Position numbers and translations under genes: made by a program. 64,000 nt of DNA from Halioglobus sp. (lineage in GTDB: Bacteria; Pseudomonadota; Gammaproteobacteria; Pseudomonadales; Halieaceae), in the NCBI GenBank assembly GCA_029246385.1, contig JAQWNG010000002.1, forward strand, positions 62,001-126,000, given 5' to 3'. The notes below the pieces were generated by a model, which worked only from the letters and a program-made list of their open reading frames with translations, was not told where the DNA came from and did no database searches. The first letter of the stretch is position 1; the number at the start of each line of letters is the position of its first letter. Shown here one piece after another: positions 26,127 to 35,926 of the stretch.

Positions 26127-27830
26127 ATGGATAAGAACAAGTTAGCATACGATAGATCAATTACTGCACTCACGGGAGCCGGCCAAGATTTTGAGCTCAC
26201 TCGATACTCAGTCAACAACGTAGACTACACAGTTTACAAAAACGCCCCGAAAACGCTGCAAGAGGTCTATTTCGCAGCTACCGCCCACGGCGAGAGTGAA
26301 TTTATCATTTATCAGGGCGAGCGCTGGACTTTTAATACATTTTTTCAGCAAGCATGGTCATTAGCTGATGCCTTGACGACTAAACACCATATAGCACACG
26401 GTGACCGCGTCGGTATTGCGATGCGCAACTATCCCGAATGGCTAAGCACATTCGTTGCTATTACATCAATTGGCGCATTGGCGGTGCCGATGAACAGTTG
26501 GGGTACGGCGCGGGATCTGTTGTTCGCAGCGCATGATAGTGATTGTAAAACTGTGTTTTGCGATCAACAGCGTCATACCCTTATGGCGAGAAGACTTGCA
26601 GAGTCACGTATTAAGGCCGTGGTCGCCCGCTCCAGCCTATCCTCAACTATTGAGTTTGGCGAAACATTAGAAGACTTCATCGCAGATAGCAAAGACGCTT
26701 CGCCGCCAGAGGTCACTGTCGATAGCGAAGACCGAGCACTCATTATGTATACATCAGGCACAACAGGACAGCCCAAGGGCGCAGTCTCTACTCATCGCGC
26801 ACTTTGTCAGGCGATTATGAATTTCGAATGCACAGGAACCGCCTGCGCGATGGCCAACCCCGAACTCATCGGTGCCATGTTTTCCAAAGGATTCACTCCA
26901 TCGCAAATGCTAGCAGTACCCTTATTTCATGTTAGCGGGCTGCATGCCATATTTTTTACCGCGCTCCGTGCCGGGAGAAAGATTGTCATGATGTACAAAT
27001 GGGACACGCATTCGGCTTTGCAGCTTATTGAGCATGAGCGAATTACTATACTTAGTGCAGCGCCATCAATGCTGTTACAGCTGTTTGAGTCGCCAGAGTT
27101 TAATCAGCATGACACCAGCAGTCTTTCCAGCATTGGCGGCGGTGGCTCAGCAACACCAGCAAAAGTTGCTGTTCTGATGCGTGAAAAGGTAACAGATATG
27201 TATGGAGGAACTGGCTGGGGGATGACAGAAACGAATTCGATTGGCACGGCATTCACTGGTCAGGCATTTATCGATAATCCTGGCAGTGTTGGCTTTTGCC
27301 ATCCGACCGTTGAAGTGAAAATCTGGGACTCCAAAGGAGCCGAACTACCGGTAGGCACACCGGGTCGCATCTGGATTAAAACTCCGACCGTGATTACTGG
27401 GTATTGGAAGAGACCCGATGCTAACGAAAAGAGCTTCCACGACGGCTGGTTTGATAGCGAAGATATCGGATACTTTAACGAAAGAGGCTACTTATATTTG
27501 TCTGATCGAGCCAAAGATATGATTATTCGGGGCGGCGAGAATATTTATCCGGCGGAAATTGAAGCTGTACTGTGTGAGCATCCTGCCGTGCAAGAGGTAG
27601 CGGCGTTTGGTATTGACGATGACAAATTGGGTGAACAAGTCGCAGTGGTAGCGGTACCGAAAGTCGGTGCATTATTAACTGAAGAGTCGCTCAACGATTT
27701 TTCCACGCGACACTTGGCTGCATTTAAGAGGCCCTCTCATCTAACGATTCTAAACAGTCCATTGCCACGAAACGCTGCCGGTAAGTTGCTGAAGCACCTT
27801 CTGAAGCTAGATCACGACAACTTGATATAG
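26127..27830 (+). CDS. Acyl-CoA synthetase (AMP-binding, FadD-like)
   Basis: This ligase of 567 residues activates a carboxylic acid to its CoA thioester via an acyl-adenylate. The P-loop-like motif YTSGTTGQPKGA lies near residue 210. The A5 motif YGGTGWGMTET and the hinge and C-terminal motifs LSDRAKDMIIRGGENIYPAE and the catalytic Lys in NAAGKLLK follow. A strong AGGAGAG site precedes the ATG. It is divergent from the fused MaoC hydratase, consistent with activation of the same substrate. It is clearly paralogous to the ligase at 61410-63110. Chain-length or steroid specificity cannot be read. Confidence 0.9.
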   Translation: MDKNKLAYDRSITALTGAGQDFELTRYSVNNVDYTVYKNAPKTLQEVYFAATAHGESEFIIYQGERWTFNTFFQQAWSLADALTTKHHIAHGDRVGIAMRNYPEWLSTFVAITSIGALAVPMNSWGTARDLLFAAHDSDCKTVFCDQQRHTLMARRLAESRIKAVVARSSLSSTIEFGETLEDFIADSKDASPPEVTVDSEDRALIMYTSGTTGQPKGAVSTHRALCQAIMNFECTGTACAMANPELIGAMFSKGFTPSQMLAVPLFHVSGLHAIFFTALRAGRKIVMMYKWDTHSALQLIEHERITILSAAPSMLLQLFESPEFNQHDTSSLSSIGGGGSATPAKVAVLMREKVTDMYGGTGWGMTETNSIGTAFTGQAFIDNPGSVGFCHPTVEVKIWDSKGAELPVGTPGRIWIKTPTVITGYWKRPDANEKSFHDGWFDSEDIGYFNERGYLYLSDRAKDMIIRGGENIYPAEIEAVLCEHPAVQEVAAFGIDDDKLGEQVAVVAVPKVGALLTEESLNDFSTRHLAAFKRPSHLTILNSPLPRNAAGKLLKHLLKLDHDNLI

Positions 27831-27967
27831 CGCAGCCTGCATTTACCGTCACTTCGATATCGTGCGTTTTTCAACGCCAACATTCGCGCAGTCTAGGAAT
27901 TACTATGTCGGCTTTCGCAATGATACGATGAGGTAGCTGCGAGGGCAAAAAAGGAGTAGCGGCGAAA

Positions 27968-28483
27968 ATGCCAAATAAGCATGTCTTACATGAAATATTA
28001 GTTTGCGCTGGATCGAACATGATTTTTAACGGTATTAGTGCCTGGCTATTGATGAAAGGTGGGGGCAACTTGCAATGGGGTGGAGACACTTCTTTTGCGG
28101 CCGATGTGGTGGTGACTGCATTTCTTTTACCACTGATCGTCGCGTTTATTGTCATTCCATTGCAGCGCAGTAAGCTCAGCAAAGGGGAGTTGCAGCCGAT
28201 TAATCTGGGGCCATCATCCTTCATGCAGTCTCTGGCTGATCGCTTCCCCGCCAGCACGGCGAAAAGCGCTTTGCTATTTGGCCTTATAGGCATCTTGATC
28301 ATCGCCCCGGTGACCCTCGCTGGACTCTACCTCTTTGGCGTTCAGACCATTAGCCCAGAATACTATGCAATATTCAAAGGCCTTTGGGCCGGGCTGATTG
28401 CCGCCATCTTAGTAGTGCCCATGGTCTTGATTGCACTGCGTGAAAACGCGTTCACACATACGATAGCAGCGGGCGGGAACTAG
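27968..28483 (+). CDS. Hypothetical inner-membrane protein, four predicted helices
   Basis: I do not recognise this 171-residue protein. It has hydrophobic segments at about residues 9-30, 48-67, 100-125 and 138-160, with a short soluble loop containing LQPINLGPSSF. AAGGAG lies 12 bases before the ATG. The next gene, an SDR, starts two bases after its stop, so the two are very likely translated from one message. A role connected to the neighbouring lipid catabolic genes is only inference. Confidence 0.7.
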   Translation: MPNKHVLHEILVCAGSNMIFNGISAWLLMKGGGNLQWGGDTSFAADVVVTAFLLPLIVAFIVIPLQRSKLSKGELQPINLGPSSFMQSLADRFPASTAKSALLFGLIGILIIAPVTLAGLYLFGVQTISPEYYAIFKGLWAGLIAAILVVPMVLIALRENAFTHTIAAGGN

Positions 28484-28485
28484 CC

Positions 28486-29244
28486 ATGTCGGCATTGAGT
28501 AACAAGATCGGCTTGGTCACAGGCGCCGGCCAAGGCATTGGGCGCGCCATTGCTTTCTCTTTCGCCCGTGAAGGCGCTAAAGTTGTGGTGGCCGACTTCA
28601 ATGAGGCGATGGGACAGCAAACAGTGGAACTTATTAGAGATTTCGGAGGCACGGCAAGCTTCATCTACGGGGACATCAGCCATGAAGATACCGTCAAGAC
28701 CACAGTAGACTTTGTACTCGGCACCTATGGCCGTCTCGATATCGCTTGTAACAGCGCAGCCGTGAGTCGTGGTAGCGGGCCCATACATGAATATGAGCGC
28801 AGTATCTTCGATGAAACCCTCGAAATGTGCCTGACCAATACTTGGCTATGTATGAAGTATCAGGTTGCAGCAATGCTGAAAAATGGCGGTGGCGCAATCG
28901 TCAACATCTCTTCAAATGCCTCGTTGCGAGGTCAGGCGTTTAATACTGCCTATGCTGCTGCTAAAGGTGGGGTCAATATTCTTACGAAAAGCGCAGCTGC
29001 GGAGTATGGTGCCAAGGGTATTCGCATTAATGCCGTGTCTCCTGGTGTAATTCTCACTCCTGGGCTAGAACAATACTTCGAGGAGCAACCCGAAAAAGCA
29101 GAGGGGCTCAGAAAAAAATCCGTAATGAATCGCTTAGGAACACCCGAGGAAATTGCAGACGCGGTAAGTTTCTTATCCAGTGATCGAGCATCGTTTATTA
29201 CCGGACAAATTTTGTCGGTGGATGGAGGAGGCGCTGTCCGCTAA
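28486..29244 (+). CDS. Short-chain dehydrogenase/reductase, FabG-like
   Basis: This is a classical SDR of 252 residues. Motifs are TGAGQGIGRA, an Asp-containing cofactor strand end (VVADF, NAD preference likely), NSA in place of NAG, catalytic Ser in NISSNAS, Tyr/Lys in YAAAKGG, and the C-terminal SDRASFITGQILSVDGG. It is translationally close to the preceding membrane protein gene and convergent with the NTF2-like gene, with 21 bases between the stops. Which alcohol or ketone it acts on is unknown. Confidence 0.88.
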   Translation: MSALSNKIGLVTGAGQGIGRAIAFSFAREGAKVVVADFNEAMGQQTVELIRDFGGTASFIYGDISHEDTVKTTVDFVLGTYGRLDIACNSAAVSRGSGPIHEYERSIFDETLEMCLTNTWLCMKYQVAAMLKNGGGAIVNISSNASLRGQAFNTAYAAAKGGVNILTKSAAAEYGAKGIRINAVSPGVILTPGLEQYFEEQPEKAEGLRKKSVMNRLGTPEEIADAVSFLSSDRASFITGQILSVDGGGAVR

Positions 29245-29265
29245 GTCACTTTCTGCATTAATTCG

Positions 29266-29889
29266 TTAGCGCACGCGGATTTTCGGTTCAGAGGCACCCC
29301 CACGCATGGTGCGTAAGAACTCTTCCAGTGGCGCGGGGGTTGCCACCTCCGGCTCCTTGTCATCCGGAGGATTGGCCCAAAAATCTTGCCAAGAAGGCCA
29401 TAAATCGTGATAAGCGCCAGCGTATGGCTCTCGGTCTGGCCAGCGCATTTTATTATCACCTAAAGGCGGTTTATTTAAATCCGTAGCGTACCAGTAACAG
29501 GGCAATCGACGACGAAAATACCAGCGACCATCAATGCGATCGTAATTATCCCAGTATAACATTTGCATAATCACCCATTCTTCGACCGTTTCATGCTCGT
29601 TCTTGGAATAAACCACTCCATGCGCATGATCAGAGTCGTCAAACTCAATCACATGATTGCCAATATGATGCGATGTACCGGTGAATTGATTGCGCAGGGT
29701 TTCGTCCAGCCAGCGCTTAAGATGTGCGCGCCCGGTCAGTTCGCGACTGACCCGAATATCCTCTGCGAACAGGTTAACGTGTGCGTCCAAATCCCGCATA
29801 TCCAGCGATAAGGAGTACTTAGCCACAAGTTGCCGGATTTCGTCCAGTGACTCCAACCGGTCTATCCTTGCAAGCAGATCCTGATTCAT
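29266..29889 (-). CDS. SnoaL/NTF2-like domain protein
   Basis: This 207-residue protein starts with MNQDLLARIDRLESLDEIRQLVAKYSLSLD, the typical opening of the SnoaL_4/NTF2-like cone fold. TGTSHHIGNHVIEF and a WYFRRRLPCYWY strand follow in the expected places. Members include dehydratases, isomerases and non-catalytic ligand-binding proteins. About 60 extra C-terminal residues are Pro- and acid-rich with no motif seen. GGGGAGAG precedes the ATG. It lies among lipid catabolic genes; the reaction is not predictable. Confidence 0.8.
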   Translation of the reverse strand: MNQDLLARIDRLESLDEIRQLVAKYSLSLDMRDLDAHVNLFAEDIRVSRELTGRAHLKRWLDETLRNQFTGTSHHIGNHVIEFDDSDHAHGVVYSKNEHETVEEWVIMQMLYWDNYDRIDGRWYFRRRLPCYWYATDLNKPPLGDNKMRWPDREPYAGAYHDLWPSWQDFWANPPDDKEPEVATPAPLEEFLRTMRGGASEPKIRVR

Positions 29890-30529
29890 AATCTCTCCCC
29901 TAATCCTAGAAGCACTTCGGCGTGGATACTCGACATGGCATGCTAAGCGGCTAAATTAGAATACCCTCAACCCAGAATAATTGACTCTAGTTTACATTTT
30001 TTAGACTTAGGGATGGCTTTTCAGCTCGCTCAATCACTAAAGCACATCAATTATAATTCTAGGAACAGTATAACCCAGAGATGTTTCATCTTTGCAGCCA
30101 TGATATCTGCAGCACAGAGACACGGTTCACCATAAAGTACCTTTTTAATCAACCTATCGCGGAATTCAGACTTTTGTAAGATTGGGAACGGAGTCATTGG
30201 CATGCTCAGCACTTCTCGGACATGAGTAGCTCATTTCTACTATCCTTATTGAGCATCTAAACCGCTTAAGAAAAATTAATTACCGCAGATACGTAAGTGA
30301 CGACCCGCTAACTGCAATTAGATTGCGATCTGTGTATACTTGGCGCGCTGAAATCTGACTAATAAAGTGGCAATCCCAGCGCGACTGTCTGCTGAAAAGG
30401 CCCAGGCCTCCTAGGTAGGAGTTCATTTTCTGTTCAAAAAGAAGGCAAAAAGCGTTACGAATGGCGGGAGTCGGCCAAACTGCTTCGCTTGCAGCTACCG
30501 GCAGCGCGATTTATTCAGGTATTCCTTTA
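29890..30529. other. Intergenic region upstream of cvfB
   Basis: I see no gene in these ~640 bases. A TATACT at about 30336 could be a -10 box with only a poor -35 (CTGCAA, 17-base spacing). A small inverted repeat CTCCTA-GG-TAGGAG lies at 30408-30421 in the presumed cvfB leader. The stretch 30461-30529 is in frame with cvfB but does not resemble the family. Confidence 0.35.
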
Positions 30530-31363
30530 ATGCTTCATATAGGCCAGTTGAATTCCCTTAACGTCCTCGAGGTTGGCACCCATGCCGCCATGTTAGATGG
30601 CTATCAATCGGGGCGCCTTCCGCTTTCACTACAGCAGTGTCCAGAAGGTCTTGCCGCCGATGATGAGCTGGAGGTCTTTATCTATCTCGATGCCGCAGGT
30701 AATCCAGTGCCGACAACTCTATGTCCCGCCGCTCACCTGGGGCAGGTGGCATGGCTTGAGGTTGTAGAAGCAAATGACTTGGGCGCATTCGCACACTGGG
30801 GCCTGCCCAAAGACCTTTTCATACCGTTCGCTGAGCAGAAATATGCGCTGAATAAGGGCGCCTATACTCTAGTCAGAGTCTATCAGGATAATAAGGGACG
30901 ACTCGCAGGCTCAACGCGACTCGACTACTGGATTTCAGACGACTCGCAGGGGCTACATCAGGGAGATAAAGTCAGCTTGATAATTGGTGATAAAACAGAG
31001 CTGGGATTTAAGGCGATTATTAACCACACATGCTGGGGGCTTCTGTATGAAAATGAGCTGCACCGAAAGATTCGCAAAGGACTCATTATCGACGGCTACA
31101 TCAAGCAAGTACGTACGGATGGGAAAGTCGATCTGACATTAGATCAGCCCGGATTCAGCACAGATAAGATAGACATTGTCTCCAGCGCTATCCTCGCATC
31201 ATTGAAAGACAATGACGGTTTTATTGGTCTAACAGATAAAAGCCCTCCTCCAGAAATTTACACCGCTTTCAGAGTGAGTAAAAAGGTGTTTAAGCAGGCG
31301 GTTGGCGCTCTCTACAAGCAACGTCGGATAACGCTGGAAGCCTCCGGCATCCGATTGATCTAA
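30530..31363 (+). CDS. cvfB: CvfB family S1-domain RNA-binding protein
   Basis: This is a 277-residue RNA-binding protein of the CvfB/YitL family, with several S1-like beta barrels (around [25 protein letters not shown] and [22 protein letters not shown]) and a C-terminal winged-helix segment ([21 protein letters not shown]). I place the start at ATG 30530 because [15 protein letters not shown] aligns with the family N-terminus; an ATG at 30461 would add 23 residues not typical of the family. It precedes rhlE by 28 bases on the same strand, suggesting a joint role in RNA metabolism. Confidence 0.85.
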   Translation: MLHIGQLNSLNVLEVGTHAAMLDGYQSGRLPLSLQQCPEGLAADDELEVFIYLDAAGNPVPTTLCPAAHLGQVAWLEVVEANDLGAFAHWGLPKDLFIPFAEQKYALNKGAYTLVRVYQDNKGRLAGSTRLDYWISDDSQGLHQGDKVSLIIGDKTELGFKAIINHTCWGLLYENELHRKIRKGLIIDGYIKQVRTDGKVDLTLDQPGFSTDKIDIVSSAILASLKDNDGFIGLTDKSPPPEIYTAFRVSKKVFKQAVGALYKQRRITLEASGIRLI

Positions 31364-31391
31364 CCAAGCACAAATCAGGAATAAAATATCT

Positions 31392-32663
31392 ATGCTATTT
31401 AAAGATCTCGATCTTTCGACTGAACTTCTGCAGGCCTTAGAAAAAAAGGGTTATGACGAGGCTACTCAGATTCAAGCACAAGCGATACCACTGGTGCTTG
31501 AGGGTAAAGATGTACTGGCTGGCGCGCAGACAGGCACCGGAAAAACTGCGGGCTTTTCGCTACCGGTGTTGCAACTTCTGCAGCAATCGCACCGCCCCGG
31601 CCAGAAACGCTATCCCAAAGTATTGGTCCTGACGCCAACACGAGAGCTCGCCGCGCAGGTGCATGAGAGCGTACGCGACTATGGACGGTATCTGCCGTTT
31701 CGTTCCGCGGTTATTTTTGGGGGGGTGAGCATAAACCCGCAGAAACAAAAACTCATCAAGGGAGTGGATATCGTTGTCGCAACGCCGGGCCGCCTGTTGG
31801 ATCATGCAGGCCAACGAAGTATCGACCTCTCCAAAATAGAAATACTGATTCTGGACGAAGCCGACCGTATGCTCGATATGGGCTTCATTCGAGACATCCG
31901 GAAACTACTGAATATTATTCCCAAACAGCGTCAGACTTTATTATTCTCTGCAACATTTTCAAAGGAAATTCGAAATCTGGCTTCCGAATTTTTAAAGCAA
32001 CCCGCACAGATACAAGTCACGCCTGAAAACACTGCTGTTGAGTTGGTCAGCCAAATTGTCTACCCAGTCGACAAGAAACGGAAACGTGAGTTGCTCTCGC
32101 ATAAAATAGGCGAAGAGGAGTGGCAACAAGTTCTAGTTTTTACCAGAACCAAGCACAGCGCAAATAAACTCACGAAGCAGCTTGGCGACGACGGCATTAC
32201 GTCCGCGGCAATCCACGGCAACAAGTCACAGGGAGCACGAACCAAGGCGCTTACCGACTTTAAGGCAGGTAATATCCGAGTGTTAGTCGCAACCGATATT
32301 GCAGCACGCGGTATTGACATAGAAAAACTACCTCACGTGGTGAATTTTGAACTCCCCAATGTACCTGAAGATTATGTTCATCGCATCGGGCGAACCGCGC
32401 GTGCTGGACAAAAGGGTCACGCTATGTCACTCGTGTGCGTCGACGAATTAAAGCTACTTCGTGACATCGAAAAAATGCTGGGTGTAGAAATCGAGAAGAT
32501 CAACCTGCCAGGCTACGATGTGGATCCGCTCATTAAGGCTGAGGCAATTCGCAACGGCGGCGGTCGAAGCGGTGGAGGTCGCAATGGTCCCAGCAATCGC
32601 GGCAACCACAGGGGCAGGGGCAAAGCCAGAGGGAATACCCGCGCTACTAGCGGGCAACGATAA
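31392..32663 (+). CDS. rhlE: DEAD-box ATP-dependent RNA helicase, RhlE type
   Basis: This RNA helicase of 423 residues has all core motifs: Q motif ([23 protein letters not shown]), [56 protein letters not shown] and [10 protein letters not shown]. The DMGFIRDI signature and the short Gly/Arg-rich C-terminal tail ([11 protein letters not shown]) point to RhlE. It probably helps ribosome assembly or mRNA turnover, especially in the cold. It follows cvfB closely and may share its promoter. Confidence 0.94.
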   Translation: MLFKDLDLSTELLQALEKKGYDEATQIQAQAIPLVLEGKDVLAGAQTGTGKTAGFSLPVLQLLQQSHRPGQKRYPKVLVLTPTRELAAQVHESVRDYGRYLPFRSAVIFGGVSINPQKQKLIKGVDIVVATPGRLLDHAGQRSIDLSKIEILILDEADRMLDMGFIRDIRKLLNIIPKQRQTLLFSATFSKEIRNLASEFLKQPAQIQVTPENTAVELVSQIVYPVDKKRKRELLSHKIGEEEWQQVLVFTRTKHSANKLTKQLGDDGITSAAIHGNKSQGARTKALTDFKAGNIRVLVATDIAARGIDIEKLPHVVNFELPNVPEDYVHRIGRTARAGQKGHAMSLVCVDELKLLRDIEKMLGVEIEKINLPGYDVDPLIKAEAIRNGGGRSGGGRNGPSNRGNHRGRGKARGNTRATSGQR

Positions 32664-32828
32664 TAGGAACGGGCGTTTGCCGGCACAAACCGCTGCAATA
32701 GCGTCAACCATGTCATAGACTCTAGCAGCGTTCGCCTAATTAGCCGCACCGAGGTCTTTTTTCTATTTCAAAGAACAATACGCTAACCTGCCCCTCGTTA
32801 GTTGGCCCGGCAGGCATTGGAGCATTTT

Positions 32829-33041
32829 ATGGACAGACTAGAGAAACTAAGAAATGACGCATACAGCTTTGAGGAGCTAAATACTTTGGAGAAAAATGCA
32901 AAAAAATTGAATGACCTAGAAACACTTGATTTAATCTCGGAAAGTCGCCTATCTAAGACTGCAAAAGGAGGGCAGCCTATAGAAGAGCCGCATGGGAACG
33001 CGAATCCCTCAAGCCGACGTGCACGTCGAAGAAAATCGTAA
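32829..33041 (+). CDS. Small hypothetical protein, 70 residues
   Basis: I do not recognise it. The ATG at 32829 has GGAG seven bases upstream, which argues for real translation. The product is charged and helical at first (MDRLEKLRNDAYSFEELN), with heptad-like leucines to about residue 42, and ends in a basic tail SSRRARRRKS. It lies downstream of rhlE with a 165-base gap. The basic tail suggests nucleic-acid contact; this is inference. Confidence 0.55.
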   Translation: MDRLEKLRNDAYSFEELNTLEKNAKKLNDLETLDLISESRLSKTAKGGQPIEEPHGNANPSSRRARRRKS

Positions 33042-33148
33042 GATAGCCTTTTGGCTCAATGCCTTTCCTACGGCTAAGCGATATCACAGAGAAAGTAGTT
33101 TACATAAGGCAACAGGTTTCACGGTCGTCTGTTCAGGCACGCCGCCAT

Positions 33149-34429
33149 TCATTGGCTTCTTATGCTTTCCACACATCGCAGTACTTCGGCTTGATATGAC
33201 TTACCCCTCTCATTTACGATGTCCAAGACGTTTAAAGACGTAGGCACATAGCCAAAGCCGATCTTGTATTGCGGGTGCCATTGGAACAGCGACCCTCCAA
33301 GCCCCATCCAGCCATAAAACCCTTCTCGTCCCACGTTAAGCGCTCGCTCAACTTTGGTACTAGTTTGCGAGACCGGGGAGAACGCAGCTACACCGCCCTG
33401 CGTGAAGCGGGTGATAGCAAACCCCATGTCGGCCTCGAGCGGGTTATCGTGCATTGCCTCGCAACCTTGCTCATGAAGGTACTGCCTTTCGTTCCATTTT
33501 CCGCCTGCCGCTATCATCGCCGCTATTTTTGCTAAACCCCTAGCGGAACAGTTTGCATTGGCAGATGGAGTTTCACCGGTCACTACCGCAGGTTCGTTAA
33601 AAGCAGTAATAACTTTCATGCCTTTAAATGGTGGAGGTGCTCTTCGAACCGATGACCGTCGCATTGCAGGGATTAATTTGATTAATTTTCCAAGTATTTG
33701 AAACACATTAAGTTCCATTCGCCTCTTAAGAAACTTGGGTTTCAAACTTTCAAAAAATTGAAAACGGAATCCAAGCAGTACAACTTTCTTCACCCGATCC
33801 AGATCTTCCTGCGCTACACCAATAAAGGCATCTACGCCCAACGGACGGCTAATGTCTTCCTTCAGGAACTCTCCAATAGTTCTCCCTCTCTGGTCCACGC
33901 GACGAAAAAGCTCATTCACAATCCAACCTCTTGTAATCGCGTGATACTCCCTCTTCTGTTCCTCGCCACGGGGGTATGTTTGGCTGTGGGCTTCAATAAT
34001 ACGCCCCACTTTATTTTTCTTTATGTTTTCAGGCAGTAAATCTGTTGGCTCTATGGACACGTTAAACGCAGCCAGTCCAGCTTCATGCCGCATCAGCTCC
34101 GCCAATGTCAGACCTTCTTTCCCGTGCGCACCGAATTCGGGCCAATAATCAATTATACGAGCATCGTAAGTAATGAGTCCCTGCCCTACAAGAGAGGCTA
34201 TCGCAATGGCCTCAAGACTTTTGCCGCTACTGAAGACATTGATTAGAGAATCCGCTGAAAAATTGGCCTCGTCCATCACCGACGCCCAGAGGTCTACGAC
34301 CTTATCCTCTCCATAATAGACGCATAGTTGTGTATTTTTCTCAGCCAATGTGCGCATATTTTTTTCATAAAGCCGCTTAACGGACTCAAATCCAGGCTTC
34401 ACTGTTCCTTTTATTTCAAATTCTTGCAT
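33149..34429 (-). CDS. Serine hydrolase, class C beta-lactamase/esterase family
   Basis: This penicillin-binding-protein-like serine hydrolase has 426 residues. The S-x-x-K motif is SSGK at residues 67-70 in LINVFSSGKSLEAIA. The second motif region is YHAITRGWIVN (Tyr present, third position Ala rather than Asn/Ser), and GLGGSLFQWHP occupies the third-motif position. No signal peptide is visible, which favours an intracellular esterase (EstB/LACTB-like) over a periplasmic lactamase. GGTGAGGG precedes the start. It is divergent from the acyl-CoA dehydrogenase pair. Confidence 0.83.
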   Translation of the reverse strand: MQEFEIKGTVKPGFESVKRLYEKNMRTLAEKNTQLCVYYGEDKVVDLWASVMDEANFSADSLINVFSSGKSLEAIAIASLVGQGLITYDARIIDYWPEFGAHGKEGLTLAELMRHEAGLAAFNVSIEPTDLLPENIKKNKVGRIIEAHSQTYPRGEEQKREYHAITRGWIVNELFRRVDQRGRTIGEFLKEDISRPLGVDAFIGVAQEDLDRVKKVVLLGFRFQFFESLKPKFLKRRMELNVFQILGKLIKLIPAMRRSSVRRAPPPFKGMKVITAFNEPAVVTGETPSANANCSARGLAKIAAMIAAGGKWNERQYLHEQGCEAMHDNPLEADMGFAITRFTQGGVAAFSPVSQTSTKVERALNVGREGFYGWMGLGGSLFQWHPQYKIGFGYVPTSLNVLDIVNERGKSYQAEVLRCVESIRSQ

Positions 34430-34522
34430 AATATGCCCTCACCTTTGCTTTATGAACCACTGAAACTGGCGTTACACCTCACCCTTGGCAATAAGTCCTC
34501 CTCCCCTGAAACTAGATTTATT

Positions 34523-34557
34523 CAATCTCCAACAGAGGTATACACGTTGGAAGATTG
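34523..34557. promoter_or_regulatory. Long inverted repeat upstream of the acyl-CoA dehydrogenase operon
   Basis: CAATCTCCAAC at 34523-34533 pairs with GTTGGAAGATTG at 34546-34557, giving 11 pairs with one bulged A. The 12-base loop contains the palindrome GTATAC. No T-run follows, so an operator or an mRNA leader structure is more likely than a terminator. It lies about 150 bases before the dehydrogenase start. Confidence 0.4.
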
Positions 34558-34704
34558 CTTGTCATGCTCGGATCAACTATTTAAAATGTAAACTTGCAAC
34601 ACTGAATGCCGTGCATGCATAAAGCGTAGCGCCTTCAATATGAGATTGTTCTGCTCCGGCAGGTAGGCCACAGTAGGATTTAAAGACCAATTGAGAGATA
34701 CAAA

Positions 34705-35922
34705 ATGACTGACAGCAACCCCAAATTAGACAAATTTCGAGCGGAAACTAAGGCGTGGTTAGACGAAAATTTTCCTAAATCACTTAACGGTAAAGCGTCT
34801 GAAATAAGCCACGGAAAAAACAATTCAGGCAAGCTTAACAAGGACAATGAGAGCTGGCGAAAAAATTTGGCGACCCAGGGCTGGGGCGCTCCGACTTGGC
34901 CGGTTGCATATGGTGGTGCCGGATTAAGCCAGAAGCAGGCCCAAATCATTAATGAGGAGATGGCACAAATAGGGGCGTTTAATCCAATTCCAACCCTAGC
35001 GGGCATGGGCGTTACCATGGTCGGGCCGACTATTCTTGAATATGGCACAGAATCACAGAAACGCCGACACCTCCCAATGATGGCAAGCGGGGAAAATTTC
35101 TGGTGTCTGGGTTACTCCGAACCAGGAGCAGGCTCAGATTTGGCTTCACTGTCCACTAAAGCAGAGGATAAAGGTGATCATTGGCTTATTAACGGACAGA
35201 AAGTTTGGACATCCGGAGCTGATATTGCGCAATGGTGTGGCGCGCTCGTGCGAACGGATCCCAGCGCAAAAAAACGCAACGGTATAAGCTTTGTGATGTT
35301 TCCTATGGATCAACCCGGCATTAGAACAAGACCGCTTAAGCTCATTACAGGTGACTCCCCCTTCTGTGAGATGTTTTTTGATGATGCCAAAGCAGACAAG
35401 GATGAATTACTCGGTGATCTGAATGATGGGTGGAGTTTAGGCAAACGACTTCTACAGCACGAGCGCCAGAGTCAGACCGGTGAAGGTGGCCCCGCGAGCG
35501 GCGGCGAATTCTTAGGTGATATTGCCAAGCGCTATGTTGGTACGACTGAAGACGGTATCCTTGAAGATGCAGATCTGCGTATGCGCTTAGTCAATCATCT
35601 GATGGATGAGCAAGCTCACAAACTGACGATTAGCAGGATAATGGCAGAAGCTAAAGGAAATGTCGAAGTGACTGCTGTCGCATCCATTCTCAAGAACTCG
35701 GCTACTGATGTTGCACAGTCACGCACTGAACTGCTAGTGGAATTAATGGGCAGCCAGGGCCTAGGCTGGGAGGGTAACGAATATAGCCAAGATGAGCTTA
35801 CCAGCGTGCGGATGTGGTTAGGAGTGAAAGCCATGTCGATCTACGGAGGATCCTACGAAGTACAAAAAAATATTATTTCAAAAAATATTCTGGGTTTACC
35901 AGAAACAACTCAGAAGGGTTAA
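34705..35922 (+). CDS. Acyl-CoA dehydrogenase, probable catalytic subunit of a pair
   Basis: This FAD enzyme of 405 residues introduces the 2,3 double bond in an acyl-CoA. The CLGYSEPGAGSDLASL motif and the C-terminal SIYGGSYEVQKNIISKNILG are typical. The Glu of the SCAD/MCAD position is Gly here (IYGG), but Glu-253 in LLQHERQSQ stands where isovaleryl- and long-chain dehydrogenases keep their catalytic base. The second dehydrogenase starts four bases after its stop, so they are co-translated. Actinobacterial steroid side-chain dehydrogenases (FadE28/FadE29) form such heteromers; equivalence here is inferred. Confidence 0.9.
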   Translation: MTDSNPKLDKFRAETKAWLDENFPKSLNGKASEISHGKNNSGKLNKDNESWRKNLATQGWGAPTWPVAYGGAGLSQKQAQIINEEMAQIGAFNPIPTLAGMGVTMVGPTILEYGTESQKRRHLPMMASGENFWCLGYSEPGAGSDLASLSTKAEDKGDHWLINGQKVWTSGADIAQWCGALVRTDPSAKKRNGISFVMFPMDQPGIRTRPLKLITGDSPFCEMFFDDAKADKDELLGDLNDGWSLGKRLLQHERQSQTGEGGPASGGEFLGDIAKRYVGTTEDGILEDADLRMRLVNHLMDEQAHKLTISRIMAEAKGNVEVTAVASILKNSATDVAQSRTELLVELMGSQGLGWEGNEYSQDELTSVRMWLGVKAMSIYGGSYEVQKNIISKNILGLPETTQKG

Positions 35923-35926
35923 ATTA

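Noticed and set aside
32668-32690. Possible rhlE terminator (GTTTG/CAAAC pair)
   Set aside because: Only five outer pairs with inner mismatches and no following T-run.
11889-32799. Shared 14-base string ACCTGCCCCTCGTT near 11.9 and 32.8 kb
   Set aside because: Two isolated copies without structure or extended similarity; probably chance.
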